Source: Deltaproteobacteria bacterium | GTDB lineage: Bacteria > Desulfobacterota > Desulfobacteria > Desulfobacterales > B30-G6 | Length of the DNA stretch: 7,057 nucleotides | NCBI GenBank assembly: GCA_003647375.1 | Contig: QMMS01000229.1 | Coordinates: forward strand, 1 to 7,057 | Reading direction: 5' to 3' | Shown: piece by piece, positions 1 through 6,333 of the stretch | How positions within the stretch are numbered: the stretch's first letter is position 1 | Layout: each line of letters opens with the position of its first letter | The notes under the pieces: generated by a model | Seen by the model: the letters and a program-made list of their open reading frames with translations, nothing else | What the model was told of the DNA's origin: nothing | Database searches by the model: none | Translations under genes and position numbers: made by a program

Positions 1-158
1 TTAATGTAAATAACAGCGTTCAGTTTTGGCCCTTGTCGATCATAAGCGTCGATGCGGGCTAAGTATTCTTCCACGAGCTTACGGCACGTCAAGGTGCCAT
101 CTTTCATGCTCTGATGCACTTGTAAAATCGTTGCCTCTTCTATAGCAAATGGTTTCAT
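1..158 (-). CDS. Amidase (amidase-signature family), N-terminal fragment cut by window edge
   Basis: Only the first 52 codons are visible; the gene continues past the left edge. The protein begins MKPFAIEEATILQVHQSMKD and continues with a TLTCRKLVEEYLARIDAYD segment and then a QGPKLNAVIYIN segment. That is the characteristic N-terminal helical pair of amidase-signature enzymes (GatA-like amidases), where 'T.R.LV..YL.RI..YD..GP.LNA' leads into the catalytic domain. The Ser-Ser-Lys catalytic triad lies beyond the window, so activity cannot be judged. The start is ATG with AAAGGA (164-169) five bases upstream, a good ribosome site. It follows the LacI remnant by 84 bp on the same strand with no obvious terminator between, so it may be co-transcribed with the dehydrogenases. 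Family assignment is fairly safe; the substrate is unknown, and whether it serves the same pathway is inference. Confidence 0.75.
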   Translation of the reverse strand, partial: MKPFAIEEATILQVHQSMKDGTLTCRKLVEEYLARIDAYDRQGPKLNAVIYI

Positions 159-242
159 TTAATTCCTTTCTTTCGTAAATATTTCTATACGTTCTTATTC
201 CGGCCAGTCGTTATCATTTCCCCTTAAACGATCAGCATAGGG

Positions 243-434
243 TTAGGAGGATTCGCGAATGATCAATTTCGGATCCAGGACGATTCGGTGAGCTGTTCCC
301 GGTTTTTTCTGTTCGATGGACTGAATTAAAATCTGTACAGCCAGATCGCCCATTTCGTATTCCCGCTGACTCACCGTGGTATGGGAGACACCCACCAGGC
401 GGGCGATATCACGAAGGGTCTGTTTCTTTTTCAT
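243..434 (-). pseudogene. LacI-family transcriptional regulator, internally deleted remnant (63 aa)
   Basis: Residues 1-22 (MKKKQTLRDIARLVGVSHTT, then VS) are the start of a LacI-family headpiece: helix 1, the turn and the first residues of the recognition helix. The next residues, QREYEMGDLAVQILIQSIEQ and onward to the end, match the extreme C-terminus of the same family, where '..TTV.Q..YEMG..A...L...I' precedes a final 'I.L.P.LI.RESS'. Family members are about 330-345 aa, so roughly 270-280 residues are missing: the rest of the recognition helix, the hinge helix and nearly the whole ligand-binding core. Reading frame is kept. The chosen ATG lies four bases after the SDR stop and matches usual family starts; a longer version from 464 would overlap the SDR. 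No good ribosome site is seen, so any translation would rely on coupling. It should not bind an operator or effector. The family call is firm; pseudogene status is inferred. Confidence 0.8.
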
Positions 435-438
435 TGCT

Positions 439-1203
439 TTATTTAATGGTCCAACCGCCGTCAACCATCAGAATATGACCGGTAATCATGTCGGCATATT
501 CGGTGGCCAGAAAGAGAACCGGATAGGCGACTTCATCCGGGCTTGCCATACGACCGAGAGGAATGCTGTCGAGAACAAATTTCTTGAACTCGGGATCTTC
601 GAACATCTTGTTTGTCATTTCCGTCTTGACGAATGTGGGGGCCACGGCATTCACGTTGATGTTGTATTTGGACCATTCCAACGCCAAAACCCGGGTGAGC
701 TGATCCACCCCTCCCTTGCTGGAGCAATATGCCGCCCGATAAGGGATGGCCACGCTTCCGGCCTGTGAGGAGATGTTGATGATCTTTCCCCCGCCTTTTT
801 CGATCATTATCCTGCCGGCTGCCTGGCAGATCAGAAACAGGGCCTTGAGGTTGATGTCGAAAACGGCATCCCAGTTCTCTTCGGTTACATCTTCGGCGAG
901 TTGAACCCTGTTGATCCCTGCACAATTGATCAGGACATCGATACCGCCCAGGGACTTAACACACGCGTTGACCAGTTTTTCTGCAGAACCTTTTTCCGTC
1001 AGGCTCAGGGCTTTGTAGTGGTGATCCACTCCCTGCTCATCAAGACGCTTTGACAGTCGCTGCAGTTTCTCCTCCCGTGTCCCGTTGAGACAGAGGGATG
1101 CCCCGGCACTAGCGCAAAGCATCACGATCGCCTCACCGATACCGCCGGCAGCACCGGTAATCAGCACACTTTTGTTTTTCAGGGAAAGCTGTGTATTCAT
1201 CAT
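439..1203 (-). CDS. SDR family NAD(P)-dependent oxidoreductase
   Basis: A 254-aa classical short-chain dehydrogenase, normal in length. The nucleotide-binding TGAAGGIG motif is at residues 16-23, NCAG at 93-96, the catalytic Asn in DINLK at 118, and the catalytic triad is Ser146, Tyr159 and Lys163 (YCSSK). The C-terminal TGHILMVDGGW segment is typical. After the second beta strand it has NGTR rather than an acidic residue, which hints at NADP(H) preference but does not settle it. Two adjacent ATGs exist; the first (1203) overlaps the upstream dehydrogenase stop as ATGA, with AAGGA at 1216-1220 about 12 bases ahead, so it is preferred for coupling. The protein resembles 3-oxoacyl-ACP reductase-like or gluconate-5-dehydrogenase-like SDRs, but substrate cannot be read from sequence. 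Its pairing with an HpsN-like enzyme suggests oxidation of a hydroxyl group in the same catabolic route, which is inference. Confidence 0.9.
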   Translation of the reverse strand: MMNTQLSLKNKSVLITGAAGGIGEAIVMLCASAGASLCLNGTREEKLQRLSKRLDEQGVDHHYKALSLTEKGSAEKLVNACVKSLGGIDVLINCAGINRVQLAEDVTEENWDAVFDINLKALFLICQAAGRIMIEKGGGKIINISSQAGSVAIPYRAAYCSSKGGVDQLTRVLALEWSKYNINVNAVAPTFVKTEMTNKMFEDPEFKKFVLDSIPLGRMASPDEVAYPVLFLATEYADMITGHILMVDGGWTIK

Positions 1204-2471
1204 TTTGTGTACTTTTCCTTTCTTACCTTGCAGGAAATGCCGTGTGCCAGCATGTTTTCGTAGTTGCAGGACCGTTCACAGACCTCGGCGATCTTTCGGG
1301 ATGCCTCTTTGGTGGCATACTGGTAGGTAACTGTCTTGACGAATTTTCCGACAAACAGACCGCCGGTGTACCTTGCCGCTTTCATTGTCGGCAGTACGTG
1401 ATTGGTACCGATGGTTTTGTCTCCATAAGCTACCGTAGTTTCTTCTCCAAGAAACACGGAACCATAATTCCGGCAGTGATCCAGGTAATAATGCCAGTCC
1501 TCCGTCTGGACTTCCAGATGTTCAGGCGCCCATTCGTCGCTTACGGCAACGGCTTCTTCCGGGGAGTCGACAATCATAACCTCTCCGTAGTCTCGCCAGG
1601 ACACCCCGGCGACTTCCTTTGTGGGAAGATCGACGAGTTGACGATCCACCTCTTCCATCGTTTTTTTGGCAATGGTTCTGGAAATGGAGACCAGGGCCTG
1701 CCGGCTGTTGGGATCGTGTTCTGCCTGACCGAGAATGTCTGCTGCCAGAATATACGGATCGGCGGACCCGTCCGCAATAATGAGGATCTCCGTCGGGCCT
1801 GCCAGGAGATCGATACCGACAGCACCAAAAATCTGCCGTTTTGCCTCTGCTACATATTTGTTGCCGGCACCAACGACCATGTCCACCGTCTGTAGCCCCT
1901 CTATGCCGTATGCAAGGGCCGCAAGCGCATGCACCCCGCCCATACAATAGATTTCATCGGCACCACCGGCAATCATGGAGTATAGCGTCGCCGGGTATAG
2001 CCCTTCGCCCTTGATGGGAGGTGAACAAGCCACAACCCTGGGGACCCCTGCAACTTTCGGTGTTATCACCGTCATGTGGGCCGACGCCAGCATGGGATAT
2101 CGTCCCCCGGGAATGTATGAACCACTGGAACCGACCGGGATGATCTTTTGCCCCAGGTGGACGCCGGGCAGGGTTTCCACTTCGAAATCCTGCAAGCGTT
2201 TCATCTGTTCACGGGCAAAATTTCGAATTTGAGTCTGGCAAAACTTGATATCGTCTACCATGCTTTGCGGTAGACTCTTTTGTACTTTTTGAATATCGTC
2301 ATTAGACACACGGAATGATTTCGGAGACCAGTTGTCAAATTTCTGCGAGTAGTACCGCAGTGCGTCCTCGCCTTCATTTTTGACCCGTTCGAGAATTTCC
2401 ATTACAATATATCGGACTGCAGAAATATCTTCTTCGGGTTTCTCCATCGCTTTTTTCAAGTATTCAACCAT
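1200..2471 (-). CDS. Histidinol dehydrogenase-family enzyme, HpsN-like (diol/sulfopropanediol dehydrogenase type)
   Basis: A 423-aa zinc- and NAD-dependent dehydrogenase of the HisD fold. Family enzymes oxidise a primary alcohol through an aldehyde to a carboxylate, reducing two NAD. Visible landmarks are YIPGGRYP (119-126), LAGPTEILIIAD (223-234), the zinc-ligand pair Gln249/His252 in GQAEHDP, the catalytic Glu317-His318 in WAPEHLE, Asp351 before GTNHVLPT, and His410 near the C-terminus. All metal and catalytic positions of HisD are therefore present. The GGRYP...ASAHMTV...KVAGV stretch is closer to sulfopropanediol 3-dehydrogenase (HpsN)-like paralogues than to biosynthetic HisD, and no other his gene is near. 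A TTG at 2519 would add 16 residues but lacks a ribosome site; ATG at 2471 has AAAAGGAG (2483-2490) 11 bases upstream and is preferred. The stop overlaps the SDR start. True substrate is unknown; automated annotation would likely say histidinol dehydrogenase. Confidence 0.88.
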   Translation of the reverse strand: MVEYLKKAMEKPEEDISAVRYIVMEILERVKNEGEDALRYYSQKFDNWSPKSFRVSNDDIQKVQKSLPQSMVDDIKFCQTQIRNFAREQMKRLQDFEVETLPGVHLGQKIIPVGSSGSYIPGGRYPMLASAHMTVITPKVAGVPRVVACSPPIKGEGLYPATLYSMIAGGADEIYCMGGVHALAALAYGIEGLQTVDMVVGAGNKYVAEAKRQIFGAVGIDLLAGPTEILIIADGSADPYILAADILGQAEHDPNSRQALVSISRTIAKKTMEEVDRQLVDLPTKEVAGVSWRDYGEVMIVDSPEEAVAVSDEWAPEHLEVQTEDWHYYLDHCRNYGSVFLGEETTVAYGDKTIGTNHVLPTMKAARYTGGLFVGKFVKTVTYQYATKEASRKIAEVCERSCNYENMLAHGISCKVRKEKYTK

Positions 2472-2548
2472 GTCGTCGATCGCTCCTTTTTTACTGTTGC
2501 TCTGCTTTGCAGGAAACAACCCCCACCGATCACTTGTAAAGAAAGACG

Positions 2549-2562
2549 AGCCGATATCGGCT
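2549..2562. repeat. 14-bp perfect palindrome AGCCGATATCGGCT
   Basis: AGCCGATATCGGCT is a perfect inverted repeat without a spacer in the gap between the permease and the HisD-like gene. It directly abuts the large hairpin at 2562-2601, sharing one base. On the minus-strand transcript it lies just after that hairpin and about 78 bases before the dehydrogenase start. It could be an operator-like site or part of a compound RNA structure; nothing in the sequence decides between these. Confidence 0.5.
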
Positions 2563-2601
2563 GTCTCCCGGCAGCCTGTGTTTTAAGGCTGCCGGGAGAC
2601 A
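2562..2601. terminator. Strong intergenic hairpin, 16-bp perfect stem, U-run only on the plus strand
   Basis: TGTCTCCCGGCAGCCT (2562-2577) pairs perfectly with 2586-2601 around an 8-base loop. On the plus strand it is followed by CATTTTTTG, giving an intrinsic-terminator shape, yet no plus-strand gene leads into it. On the minus strand, where the operon is read, the stem follows the permease stop by about 20 bases but is followed by AGCCGATATCGGCT, not by a U-run. It may act as a 3'-end stability or processing element that sets permease versus dehydrogenase levels, or block antisense transcription. The structure is certain from sequence; its role is inferred. Confidence 0.6.
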
Positions 2602-2621
2602 CATTTTTTGAGGTTGCCCGC

Positions 2622-4010
2622 TTAATACGGGAAGAAATAGAGACCAAATGCGATGAAGGGCGCCGATATAATCATGAGCGTCATACAGTATCCCATGATA
2701 TCTCTTGCCCGCAATCCGGTAATACCCAGAAGCGCAATGGCCCAGAAAGGCTGGAACATGTTCGTCCACATATCGCCGCAGCCGTAAGCCACGATGGATT
2801 TGCCCACCGGGACGCCCAGGTCTAAGGAAATCTGACCGATAATTCCTCCAATGACACCCCATTCACCGCCGCCCGAGGGGATAAAAATATTGACGATGCC
2901 GCCGGTGAGCCAGGCAATGATCGGAAACGACGCGGCTGTTGCAAATCCCAGAAACCATGTCGTGATAATCGCCGCCAGACCGGAAAAGGAGATCATTCCC
3001 ATGATGCCGGCATAGAACGGAAACTGGAGAATGATGCCGCTTGAACCGGGGGTCGCCGTCGTGATGGCACGAACGTACCGGATAGGGGTACGATGGAGTA
3101 TGATACCGGCAATCAGAAAGACGAAGTTAAAAATATTCAGATTCAGGCTGACGCCTTTTGTGGCAAAATAGTATATGATGTACACTACACCCGCCAAACC
3201 GACCAGATAGGAAATTATGACACTGTTTTCGATCATGTCGGCAAATCCTTTCCTTTTGGCAGCGGACGATGTTGCTTCTTTTTCGAGATCCTTTTCCTCT
3301 GAGAGTTCCGGAGCCAACTCCTTGACGTCGATGAAATCGTCGATCCCTTTGCATTCGTCCGGATCTTTCGGGGTCATCAGCCACATGGTAATGGGAATGA
3401 CGATGAGGCAAAGCATAATAGCCATCATAATCGCATACGGCGTAAAAACGGATTGCGTGATGGGAATGATGCCGAAAATCTTTTCAAAGACATGTCCTTC
3501 GGTCGCAGAGAGGAGTCCCGCAGACGTGGAGGGGCCGATATGCCATACCATCTGACCGGTATAGGCCGTTGCGGCGATCAATGGATAGTGGATGTGGATC
3601 TTTTTTGCGTATCCTGCCTTGGCCACTTCACGAGCAAAGATGGCGGCAACGATGAGACCCAGACCCCAGTTAAAGTAGGTTATGATCGTGGCGACATATG
3701 CCGTCATCAGCACGGCCTGGCCACTCGTTTTCGGTATTCCTGCGAGCCTTTTTAAAAACGGGTGAACGCCGGGGGCAATGGCCAGAGCGTGACCTGTGAC
3801 CAGAATCAAGACCATCTGCATGGCAAAAGTCAGATACTTCCAGAATCCATTGTACCAGTGTTTGAGCATGTCCATGGGTCCGTTTTCGGTAAGTATCCAA
3901 CCCATAAAGTATGCGATGAACGTCAGAATGACGGCAAATAAATACGGGTTGGGCATATTTCTCTCGGACCAGTCGGATAATTTTTTCCCGCTTTGGGCGA
4001 CAACATTCAT
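2622..4010 (-). CDS. atoE: Short-chain fatty acid permease, AtoE family
   Basis: A 462-aa polytopic inner-membrane protein; E. coli AtoE, at about 440 aa, is similar in size. Members carry short-chain fatty acids, acetoacetate or related monocarboxylates. Hydrophobic spans are visible near residues 22-40, 60-79, 97-126, 189-212, 262-283, 291-306, 325-357, 362-393, 419-433 and 439-460. A highly charged cytosolic-type loop (214-258, rich in Asp, Glu and Lys) separates two membrane halves. The FIPSGGGEW motif (376-384) corresponds to the conserved Pro-Ser-Gly-Gly-Gly element of this family, and FNWGLGLI (113-120) and SGLAAIITTW (343-352) also fit. The ATG at 4010 has a near-ideal ribosome site, TAAGGAGGG (4016-4024). 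It sits between acetoacetyl-CoA synthetase and the dehydrogenases, consistent with uptake or export of acetoacetate or another C4 acid. Family call is strong; substrate and direction are inferred. Confidence 0.92.
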   Translation of the reverse strand: MNVVAQSGKKLSDWSERNMPNPYLFAVILTFIAYFMGWILTENGPMDMLKHWYNGFWKYLTFAMQMVLILVTGHALAIAPGVHPFLKRLAGIPKTSGQAVLMTAYVATIITYFNWGLGLIVAAIFAREVAKAGYAKKIHIHYPLIAATAYTGQMVWHIGPSTSAGLLSATEGHVFEKIFGIIPITQSVFTPYAIMMAIMLCLIVIPITMWLMTPKDPDECKGIDDFIDVKELAPELSEEKDLEKEATSSAAKRKGFADMIENSVIISYLVGLAGVVYIIYYFATKGVSLNLNIFNFVFLIAGIILHRTPIRYVRAITTATPGSSGIILQFPFYAGIMGMISFSGLAAIITTWFLGFATAASFPIIAWLTGGIVNIFIPSGGGEWGVIGGIIGQISLDLGVPVGKSIVAYGCGDMWTNMFQPFWAIALLGITGLRARDIMGYCMTLMIISAPFIAFGLYFFPY

Positions 4011-4100
4011 CTCTACCCTCCTTATTGTTTATGTGGAATTCAATTCACCTCGGTTGTTTAAGGCCTATTCTGCTCTGTTGTGTGATATAAAATCTTTTTT

Positions 4101-4111
4101 CACCTCCTTTA
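4101..4111 (-). promoter_or_regulatory. Orphan strong Shine-Dalgarno (TAAAGGAGGTG) without a gene
   Basis: The minus strand reads TAAAGGAGGTG, close to a perfect anti-16S match. The next 30 bases contain no ATG. A GTG inside the motif opens only 12 codons before TAG, and it overlaps the ribosome site itself, so it is not a credible gene. The motif lies about 90 bases upstream of the permease start, which has its own ribosome site. It may be the relic of a lost gene, a leader-peptide signal, or chance. Confidence 0.45.
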
Positions 4112-4320
4112 TAAAATATTACCGCTCACATTCATAAAGCGGGCTGTGCCTTCAAGGGTACCCGGGTTGACACGGGATCCTGATAATAAACGGAACGATT
4201 TACCCCATAATTGGATAAGTCAAACCGTGAATTGGTTCCTCAAAGGCTGACAAGAACCATGCAGCTTTTGAATTGATGCCGTCTTCTTTTTGGACGCTTC
4301 CTTCCTTGCCGAAAACGTCA

Positions 4321-4337
4321 ACGCTTTGCCAAAGCGT
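4321..4337. terminator. Small hairpin just after the acetoacetyl-CoA synthetase stop
   Basis: ACGCTTT and AAAGCGT form a 7-bp perfect stem around a 3-base loop, three bases beyond the TAG stop. On the minus strand it is followed by TGACGTTTTCGG, with only a short, interrupted T-run, so it would be a weak intrinsic terminator or a 3'-end stabiliser at best. Confidence 0.35.
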
Positions 4338-4340
4338 GGG

Positions 4341-6296
4341 CTAATCCTCCTGTAGTTCTTTTATATCGGCATAATGCTCCAGCGACCCCGGGTTGCTGAG
4401 GGCATCTTTGTTGAGAACCGGTTTGCCTTCGATAACCTTTTTGACCGCCAATTCGACTTTTTTCATATTCAAGGTATAGGGGATGTCCGGTATGGTAAGA
4501 ATTTTTGCCGGCACATGCCTGGGTGAAGCGTTGACCCGGATCGTCTGCTTGATTTTCTTGATTAAGGCATCGGTCAATTCATATCCGGCAGCCAGTTTAA
4601 CAAAAAGAACCACACGAATGTCATTTTTCCAGTTCTGCCCCACGATAACACTGTCTTCTATCTCTTCAATCTGATCCAGCAACCGATATATATCACCCGT
4701 GCCGATGCGCACACCCCCGGGATTCAAGGTGGCATCGGACCGCCCGTAGATGATCATCCCGCCTCGGTCGGTGATTTCAATAAAATCACCATGACGCCAG
4801 ACATTGGGATACACATCAAAGTAGGCCGAATGATACTTGCTGTTATCCGGATCATCCCAGAAATAGATTGGCATAGAGGGAAAAGGCGCCAGACACACCA
4901 GCTCGCCTTGCTGGTTAATAATCGCGTTGCCCTCCTCATCGAATGCCTGCACGTTCATACCGAGTCCCCGGCACTGCAGTTCACCGGCATAAACCGGACC
5001 CATGGGATTACCCAGGGCAAAGCATCCATTTAAATCCGACCCTCCGGAAATAGACGCCAGCTGGAGATCCTGCTTGATCTCAGCATAGATAAATTCGAAG
5101 CTCTCAACCGACAGGGGAGAGCCCGTTGAAAGGAGTGCTTTCAGTGATGTTAAATCATATTCTTTACCGGGTCTCACGCCGGCTTTTTGAAGGGCGGCGA
5201 TATAGCCGGCGCTGGTACCGAAAATAGAAATGTTTTCGTCCTGGGCCATTTCCCACAAAGCCCCTGGATGCGGATGGAAAGGATTGCCGTCAAACAGAAC
5301 CACCGATGCGCCGACGGCTAAAGAACTGACCAGCCAATTCCACATCATCCAGCCGCAGGTGGTGAAATAGAAAATAGTATCCTCTCTTTTCAAATCAGAA
5401 TGAAGCATGAGTTCTTTAACCTGGTGGGCAAGAATCCCGCCGGCACTTTGAACCATGCATTTGGGAAGACCGGTGGTGCCTGAGGAATACATGATGTACA
5501 GCGGGTGCGAAAACGGCAGTTGCTCAAATGCAATCTCCAGGTCGGTTTCAGATGACTTGAAATCATTGTAATGAACCGCATTCGGTATCCTGCTCAAGTC
5601 CGGATCCTGTTCAGTATAGGGTACCACAACTATTTTTTCGATGGAGGGTAGTTTACTGATAATGTCTGCAATCCGTTCGAGGGAATCAATGGACTTGCCT
5701 TTGAATGAATAGCCATTGGCGGTAAATAATATTTTGGGTTTAATCTGGCCGAAACGATCCAGCACGCCCTTGATACCGAAATCAGGAGAGCATGAAGACC
5801 AGATGGCTCCCATGCTGGCTGCTGCCAGCATGGCGATAACCGACTGTGGCATATTCGGCATAAATCCCACCACCCGATCACCGACCCGAACCCCTGCTTC
5901 TTTCAAGGCCTTTGCCACGCGGGCCACCTCGTCATACAACTCGGCATAAGTCATGCGGACGGAATCCCGGCCTTCACCCTTAAAAATCAGTGCCGTCTGA
6001 TCGTCCCGGTAGCGGAGGAGATTTTCGGCAAAGTTGAGCCGGGCACCTGGAAACCACTCGGCTCCCGGCATTTTGGTAAGATCATCCACAACCCGGTCAT
6101 AAGGTTGGGATGCGATAATGCCGGCGACATTCCACATGGAGACCCAGAAATCGGGAATGTTGTCAATGGACCATTGATATAACTGCGAATAATCGGTGAA
6201 ATTTTGATTGTACCGTTCATTGATGATATTCATAAACCGGTACATATTGGTGCTTTTGATCCTCTCCTCAGACGGTTTCCATAAAGGTGCTGCCAT
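4341..6296 (-). CDS. Acetoacetyl-CoA synthetase (acetoacetate-CoA ligase)
   Basis: A 651-aa adenylate-forming enzyme that activates acetoacetate with ATP and CoA to acetoacetyl-CoA, AMP and PPi in the cytosol. Length and order match the acetoacetate-CoA ligase family (about 650 aa): an N-terminal cap with WFPGARLNFAENLL (81-94), the phosphate-binding YSSGTTGLPK (270-279), TTCGWMMWNWL (312-322), SGGSDLNGCF (417-426), WRHGDFIEITDRGG (500-513), YGRSDATLNPGGVRIG (517-532) and the C-terminal lysine loop YTLNMKK (607-613), where Lys612 should be the catalytic lysine. That loop has Asn-Met where acetyl-CoA synthetases have Ser-Gly; I cannot say how common this is. ATG 6296 is chosen because AAAGGAGT (6301-6308) precedes it; an upstream TTG would lie inside that site. 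It follows the BKACE remnant by 37 bp and probably served to activate acetoacetate released by that enzyme. All core motifs are intact. Confidence 0.95.
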   Translation of the reverse strand: MAAPLWKPSEERIKSTNMYRFMNIINERYNQNFTDYSQLYQWSIDNIPDFWVSMWNVAGIIASQPYDRVVDDLTKMPGAEWFPGARLNFAENLLRYRDDQTALIFKGEGRDSVRMTYAELYDEVARVAKALKEAGVRVGDRVVGFMPNMPQSVIAMLAAASMGAIWSSCSPDFGIKGVLDRFGQIKPKILFTANGYSFKGKSIDSLERIADIISKLPSIEKIVVVPYTEQDPDLSRIPNAVHYNDFKSSETDLEIAFEQLPFSHPLYIMYSSGTTGLPKCMVQSAGGILAHQVKELMLHSDLKREDTIFYFTTCGWMMWNWLVSSLAVGASVVLFDGNPFHPHPGALWEMAQDENISIFGTSAGYIAALQKAGVRPGKEYDLTSLKALLSTGSPLSVESFEFIYAEIKQDLQLASISGGSDLNGCFALGNPMGPVYAGELQCRGLGMNVQAFDEEGNAIINQQGELVCLAPFPSMPIYFWDDPDNSKYHSAYFDVYPNVWRHGDFIEITDRGGMIIYGRSDATLNPGGVRIGTGDIYRLLDQIEEIEDSVIVGQNWKNDIRVVLFVKLAAGYELTDALIKKIKQTIRVNASPRHVPAKILTIPDIPYTLNMKKVELAVKKVIEGKPVLNKDALSNPGSLEHYADIKELQED

Positions 6297-6333
6297 GATC
6301 ACTCCTTTCAATATTTATCTGCCCCGACGTCGT

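Larger units (their letters stand above)
4011..4340. other. 330-bp gap between acetoacetyl-CoA synthetase and the permease
   Basis: No convincing gene. It contains the permease ribosome site (4016-4024), a strong ribosome-site-like sequence with no proper start after it (4101-4111), a small hairpin just after the synthetase stop (4321-4337), and 46 sense codons in frame with the synthetase beyond its TAG stop, ending in TAA at 4200-4202. I found no convincing -35/-10 pair on the minus strand, although AT-rich sequence around 4081-4120 (minus strand TAATATTTTATAAAGG) could hold a promoter. Whether the permease is transcribed from its own promoter or by read-through cannot be settled from this. 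Confidence 0.6.

Noticed and set aside
376..768. Plus-strand open frame of 130 codons
   Set aside because: It lies antisense to the SDR and LacI remnant, resembles no family, and the minus-strand frame has all SDR motifs.
1191..1895. Plus-strand open frame of 234 codons
   Set aside because: Antisense to the HisD-like gene, low-complexity-like composition, no ribosome site and no recognisable domain.
4112..4132. TGTGAGCGG on the minus strand, identical to part of the E. coli lac operator, near a LacI-family remnant
   Set aside because: Only one half-site is present with no symmetric partner; nine matching bases in isolation are not evidence of an operator.
4156..4167. Overlapping palindromes GGGTACCC and ACCCGGGT
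   Set aside because: Short self-complementary stretches without a meaningful stem, spacing or T-run; likely incidental.
4168..4190. TTGACA followed by TAATAA on the plus strand
   Set aside because: The spacing is only about 11 bases, too short for a sigma-70 promoter, and no plus-strand gene follows.
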